The translations under genes were made by a program, and so were the position numbers. A stretch of 9,889 nt of DNA, from contig CBDUCN010000198.1 of assembly GCA_965365655.1 (NCBI GenBank), positions 1 to 9,889 on the forward strand, in the 5' to 3' direction. Source of the stretch: JBFHNV01 sp965365655. Lineage in GTDB: Bacteria; Pseudomonadota; Gammaproteobacteria; HK1. Of this stretch, positions 6,889-9,889 are shown piece after piece (position 1 is the stretch's first letter; each line of letters begins with the position of its first letter). A model generated the notes under the pieces. The model had not been told where the DNA came from. It made no database searches and saw only the letters and a program-made list of their open reading frames with translations.

Positions 6889-7545
6889 TCAGGTCTCCGG
6901 GGAGGTCAGCCCGAGCTGGATCGCGTACTTCGTCAGCCCGGCGACGGTGTGGATGTCGAGCTTGGCCATGATGTGCTCGCGATGGGTGCCGACGGTCTTC
7001 GCGCTCACGTTGAGCCGCTCCGCCATCTGCTTGTTCGAGAACCCCTCGGCGATGAGCTGCAGCACCTCGCGCTCGCGCTCGGTGAGCTGCGCCCGCTTCG
7101 ACGCGGCCGCGGAGCCGGAGCCGCTCAGCATCGCCTGCACCACGCCGCCGGCAACGCGCGGAGAGAGGTACGTCTCGTTCGCCATCACCACCCCGATCGC
7201 CCGCACCAGCTCGTCGACCGCGTGGTCCTTGAGCTGATAGCCGCTCGCGCCGGCCTCGAGCATCGCCTCGACCATCACCGGGTCCGAGTGGGACGAGAGG
7301 CACAGCACGCGGGTCAGGGGCTGCCTGGAGCGGATCCGGCGGGTCGCCTCGATTCCGTTCAGGCCGGGCATCGAGACGTCCATCAGCACCAGGTCCGGCT
7401 CGACCTCGCGTGCCATCGCGACGGCCTGCGCGCCGTCGCGGGCCTCGGCCACGACCTCCAGCCCCGGCTCGCGCTCGATCAGCGAGCGCAGCCCCCCGAG
7501 CATGATCTCGTGGTCGTCGGCGAGCAGGATGCGAACGCAGGCCAC
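6889..7545 (-). CDS. NarL/FixJ-family response regulator
   Basis: This 218-residue two-domain transcription factor has an N-terminal receiver domain (about 3-120) with the acidic pocket D10/D11, the phosphorylated aspartate D56 (LVLMDVSMPG), the switch serine near S84 and the conserved lysine K106 (YQLKD). The C-terminal LuxR-type helix-turn-helix (about 152-215) reads LTEREREVLQLIAEGFSNKQ, then MAERLNVSAKTVGTHREHIM. It starts with GTG at 7545, 10 nt after the kinase stop. Only a distant weak binding site precedes it, so coupled translation is likely. The kinase encoded just upstream is its expected partner. The next genes on the same strand are the sheath operon, so this pair probably controls that operon in response to a cytoplasmic cue. 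The target is not shown by the sequence itself. Confidence 0.96.
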   Translation of the reverse strand: MACVRILLADDHEIMLGGLRSLIEREPGLEVVAEARDGAQAVAMAREVEPDLVLMDVSMPGLNGIEATRRIRSRQPLTRVLCLSSHSDPVMVEAMLEAGASGYQLKDHAVDELVRAIGVVMANETYLSPRVAGGVVQAMLSGSGSAAASKRAQLTEREREVLQLIAEGFSNKQMAERLNVSAKTVGTHREHIMAKLDIHTVAGLTKYAIQLGLTSPET

Positions 7546-7555
7546 GGTCGTCGCG

Positions 7556-8698
7556 TCAATCCGTGCCGGTGTCCAGCGGCGCGCTGACCACCGCTCGCGT
7601 GCCGGACGGGAACGCGGCCTCGATCTCCAGCTGCCCCCCGATGTGCGCGAGCCGCTGGCGCACCCCGAACAGGCCGAAGCCGCCCTCGGGGCCCGGCGCG
7701 GCGCGGCCGCCCGGCTCTACCCCTACGCCGTCGTCCTCGACCGCGATGCGGATCCGATCGTCGAGCCGCTCCACCGCGATCCGGGCGTTGTCCGCCCACG
7801 CATGCTTCACGACGTTGACCAGCAGCTCCTCGATGATGCGGTACAGGATCACCTGGTGATCCTCGGACAGCGGCTTCGGCCGGTCGTCGCTGACGAAGTG
7901 GAAGCCGAGCTCGTGACGCTCGCACAGGCGCTTGCCCAGGCTCTTCAGCGCCGCTTCCAGGCCGAGCTCGTAGAGCACGGGAGAGCTGAGCTCGAAGGTC
8001 AGGGAGCGGATCTCCTGCATCGCGGTCGCGGTCAGCCGCTCGACGTCCTCCAGTGCCGCCAGCGACTCCCCGGCGGCCCCGTGGCGCAGATCCGCGAGGC
8101 GGATCCTGGCCATCGCGAGCGCATTGCCGACCTGGTCGTGAAGCCCGCGCGCGATCCGCTTGCGCTCGCTCTCGACGTCCAGCGGGAGCGCCAGCGCGAG
8201 GTGTCGCAGCTCCGCGTTGCGCTCGGCGAGCTCGCGCTCGGCGCGGCTGCAGCGGTCTTCGGCGTCTCTGAGGTCGCCGAGGTCGCGCACGAAGCTGACG
8301 AACCTCGCCGGGCCGTCGCCGCCGATCCGCGCGACGTTGACCGCGACCGGGAACGCGTGCCCGGACGCGTGGCGCGCGGTGCACTCCAGGTTCCGCGCCT
8401 CGTACGGGAAGGTGTCGACCGCGCTCAGGCCGCCGCGGCCCGCGCCGGGCTGCGGATGCGCGGCCGGCGCCTGCAACAGCTCGTCGATCGGCCGGCCCGC
8501 GCACGCGTGCGGCTGCACGCCGAAGAGCCGCGCCGCGGCGCCGCCGGCCTCGAGGACCACGCCGTCCTGGTCGCTGACGATGACGGCATCGAACGCGGCG
8601 TCGATGGCCGGATCAAGGCGACCCGAACCCGCGTGCGCCGGAATCGAGCCGGGCGCGGCGTACGGCGAACCTTCCTCTGTCAGGGCCTTGCGATTCAT
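7556..8698 (-). CDS. Soluble PAS-domain sensor histidine kinase (NarL-type, HisKA_3)
   Basis: This 380-residue kinase has no hydrophobic segment long enough to cross a membrane, so it probably senses a cytoplasmic signal. A PAS-like domain spans about residues 28-141 (AFDAVIVSDQDGVVLEAGGA). A short helical linker (about 145-175) leads to the HisKA_3 dimerisation helix with ERKRIARGLHDQVGNALA, H187 being the expected phosphorylated histidine. The ATPase domain shows the N box IIEELLVNVVKHA (N295), the G1 box VEDDGVGVEPG (320-330) and the G2 region GGFGLFGVRQRLAHIGG (339-355). The ATG at 8698 has GAGGAG only 3 nt upstream, which is close but usable. The response regulator follows after 10 nt. 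The signal bound by the PAS domain cannot be read from sequence. Confidence 0.95.
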   Translation of the reverse strand: MNRKALTEEGSPYAAPGSIPAHAGSGRLDPAIDAAFDAVIVSDQDGVVLEAGGAAARLFGVQPHACAGRPIDELLQAPAAHPQPGAGRGGLSAVDTFPYEARNLECTARHASGHAFPVAVNVARIGGDGPARFVSFVRDLGDLRDAEDRCSRAERELAERNAELRHLALALPLDVESERKRIARGLHDQVGNALAMARIRLADLRHGAAGESLAALEDVERLTATAMQEIRSLTFELSSPVLYELGLEAALKSLGKRLCERHELGFHFVSDDRPKPLSEDHQVILYRIIEELLVNVVKHAWADNARIAVERLDDRIRIAVEDDGVGVEPGGRAAPGPEGGFGLFGVRQRLAHIGGQLEIEAAFPSGTRAVVSAPLDTGTD

Positions 8699-8738
8699 GG
8701 ACTCCTCGAGCCGCTGATCGGCCGGCGCCGCTGCTCAT

Positions 8739-8768
8739 AAGATAGCCGTTCCTGGCAGTGTCCGGTAA
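8739..8768 (-). promoter_or_regulatory. Candidate promoter for the kinase-regulator operon
   Basis: On the minus strand TTACCG (8768-8763) and TATCTT (8744-8739) are separated by 18 nt and lie about 40 nt upstream of the kinase ATG. They match the sigma-70 consensus at 3 and 4 of 6 positions. The patch is distinctly less GC-rich than its surroundings. This is suggestive only. Confidence 0.35.
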
Positions 8769-8808
8769 TCCGGGTCGCGACGCACGGATGCATCGCGGCC
8801 GGGCCGGC

Positions 8809-8839
8809 TTGACCGCGACCGCGCCCGCGGAGCGAAGAT
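8809..8839 (+). promoter_or_regulatory. Weak candidate promoter for the divergent effector-like gene
   Basis: TTGACC at 8809-8814 matches the -35 consensus at 5 of 6 positions. The best -10 is GAAGAT at 8834-8839 after a 19-nt spacer, which is poor. It lies 31 nt upstream of the ATG at 8871. The 172-nt divergent region holds no other obvious plus-strand signal. Confidence 0.25.
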
Positions 8840-8870
8840 CGGGCGCCCCCGCCACGGGAACCGGCATTCG

Positions 8871-9854
8871 ATGCGCGCAGCTCCAACCCGCGGCCGGGCC
8901 GGCCCGACAGGCCCGGAAGGCATCCCCGCCGAACGCGCGGCGACGCAGCGCCGCGCGTTCGAAGCGCGCCCGGACGCTGCCCGCGAAGACCCGCTGCGCG
9001 CGGCGGCGACCCACAGCCTGGCCGACGTCGCACTGCTGCCGCCCGCGCACGAACGGCCCGCGCCGCAGGCCGCGGACGCCGCCCCGGTGCAACGCCTCGT
9101 CGCGGTGGGCAACCGCGTGTTCGCGCCGCGCGCGATCCGTCACAAGGGCAAGCTCGAGGCGAATCCGTCGGTGTCGCAAGGGACCTACATGACGTCCCTC
9201 CGGGTGCTCGTTCCCGGCGCCCAGACCCTGGAGGGCGGCGACGAGTTCGGCGCGCTGGTGAACGCGGTCAAGGACTCGGCCGCCGAGGGCGCGTACCAGA
9301 AGCTGTGGGCCCAGTACCAGGACGTGAACAGGGCGTACGTGTACGCGAATGCCACCGGGTACGAGTTCAAGAACGCGTTGCCCACCGGCGAGCAGGCGCT
9401 GATGGACCCGAAGGACATGGGCGACAAGACCGCCGAGGTGCCGCGGCAGTACGTCGAGAGCGCGGCCTGCGTGCTCCAGTCGCTGGCCAGCCTCGGCATC
9501 GCGATGCCCGGCAGCGACGCCGAGGGCACGGCCCAGGAGTGGCACCGCTACGCCGTGCAGCAGAAGCTGGACTACCGCACCGACTCGGACTACCTGAAGC
9601 TCTACGTGACCACGCTGGGGATGACGCTCGTGAGCAGCCGGCTCGTCGCGTGGGCGAACGTGCCGTGGGACGAACTCGGGGACGGCGACTACCTCGTGAC
9701 GACCTACGGCGCGGCGCCTCAGGAGACCACGATCGGGCACATGGTCGGCGTGCGCGTGGCCGACGGCGAGCCGACCGTCTTCGACCACCAGGATCTGACC
9801 GCGCCGATCCTCGACGAGGGCGAGGGCTTCGCGCGCTACATCTTCAAGACGTAG
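8871..9854 (+). CDS. Putative injection-system cargo with a papain-fold cysteine protease-like C-terminal domain
   Basis: This 327-residue protein is divergent from the kinase. Residues 1-100 are rich in Ala, Pro and Arg, lack hydrophobic runs, and are probably disordered. They include LADVALLPP and APVQR, a type of sequence often seen in N-terminal parts of proteins linked to eCIS loci. Residues 105-327 look globular. The protein has a single cysteine, C200 (VESAACVLQSL), with Q193 seven residues before it, H290 in TTIGHMVGV and D305 in PTVFDHQD. Cys, then Gly-His, then Phe-Asp in this order is the layout of papain-fold C58/YopT-like proteases. Transglutaminase-like or NlpC-like folds remain possible. 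There is no signal peptide. The ATG at 8871 is the first start after an in-frame stop at 8766, with only a weak GGGA upstream, so a later GTG is possible. The protease activity and cargo role are inferred. Confidence 0.82.
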   Translation: MRAAPTRGRAGPTGPEGIPAERAATQRRAFEARPDAAREDPLRAAATHSLADVALLPPAHERPAPQAADAAPVQRLVAVGNRVFAPRAIRHKGKLEANPSVSQGTYMTSLRVLVPGAQTLEGGDEFGALVNAVKDSAAEGAYQKLWAQYQDVNRAYVYANATGYEFKNALPTGEQALMDPKDMGDKTAEVPRQYVESAACVLQSLASLGIAMPGSDAEGTAQEWHRYAVQQKLDYRTDSDYLKLYVTTLGMTLVSSRLVAWANVPWDELGDGDYLVTTYGAAPQETTIGHMVGVRVADGEPTVFDHQDLTAPILDEGEGFARYIFKT

Positions 9855-9889
9855 GCGCCGGCGCGGACGGTCGTGCGCCGCACGTGCGG

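Noticed and set aside
3117..6971. A 1284-codon open frame on the plus strand opposite the sheath gene
   Set aside because: It is antisense to a clear sheath gene, its product is Arg/Gly/Val-rich low complexity without any recognisable motif, and long antisense frames are expected across Ala-rich GC-rich coding DNA.
7502..8740. Plus-strand open frame of 412 codons opposite the histidine kinase
   Set aside because: The kinase boxes on the minus strand are unambiguous, and the opposite frame is compositionally a shadow.
8613..9788. Minus-strand open frame of 391 codons opposite the effector-like gene
   Set aside because: The His/Val/Arg-rich product lacks motifs, while the plus strand shows a globular domain with plausible catalytic residues.
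9872..9884. CGTGCG-C-CGCACG inverted repeat shortly after the effector-like gene
   Set aside because: The loop is too small for a stable full stem, no T-run is visible, and the window ends 5 nt later, so a terminator cannot be supported.

Overview
The window is about 70% GC with strong codon bias toward G or C in third positions, and most genes have AGGAG-type ribosome binding sites. This fits a high-GC bacterium, perhaps a soil or aquatic Pseudomonadota or Myxococcota member. The sequence alone does not fix the taxon. No tRNA, rRNA, CRISPR array, transposase or integrase was seen.

Nearly everything reads on the minus strand and belongs to a phage-tail-like contractile injection system (eCIS type). 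In transcription order (right to left) there are: a soluble PAS-containing histidine kinase (8698-7556); a NarL/FixJ response regulator (7545-6889); a spacer with clustered inverted ATCGGG half-sites; a small Ala-rich protein with a GTG start (6731-6276); a giant 1028-residue tail sheath (6263-3177); two tail tube proteins (3126-2554 and 2425-1865); a T4-type baseplate hub assembly chaperone (1853-1116); a third tube protein (822-256); and the start of a short conserved tail-cluster protein that runs off the left edge (212-1). The sheath forms the contractile sleeve, the tube proteins form the inner needle, and the gp26-like protein probably helps assemble the baseplate hub. No capsid, portal or terminase gene is visible, so an injection system is favoured over a prophage, though only part of the locus is here.

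On the right, a divergent plus-strand gene (8871-9854) encodes a 327-residue protein with a long Pro/Ala/Arg-rich disordered leader and a C-terminal domain whose only cysteine, plus a Gly-His and a Phe-Asp motif, are arranged as in papain-fold (C58/YopT-like) proteases. It is the best candidate for a cargo toxin or effector of this system.

The main oddities are a roughly 500-residue Ala-rich helical insertion inside the sheath, a separate small Ala-rich protein encoded directly upstream of it, three tube paralogues beside a single visible sheath, and a two-component system beside possible operator sites.
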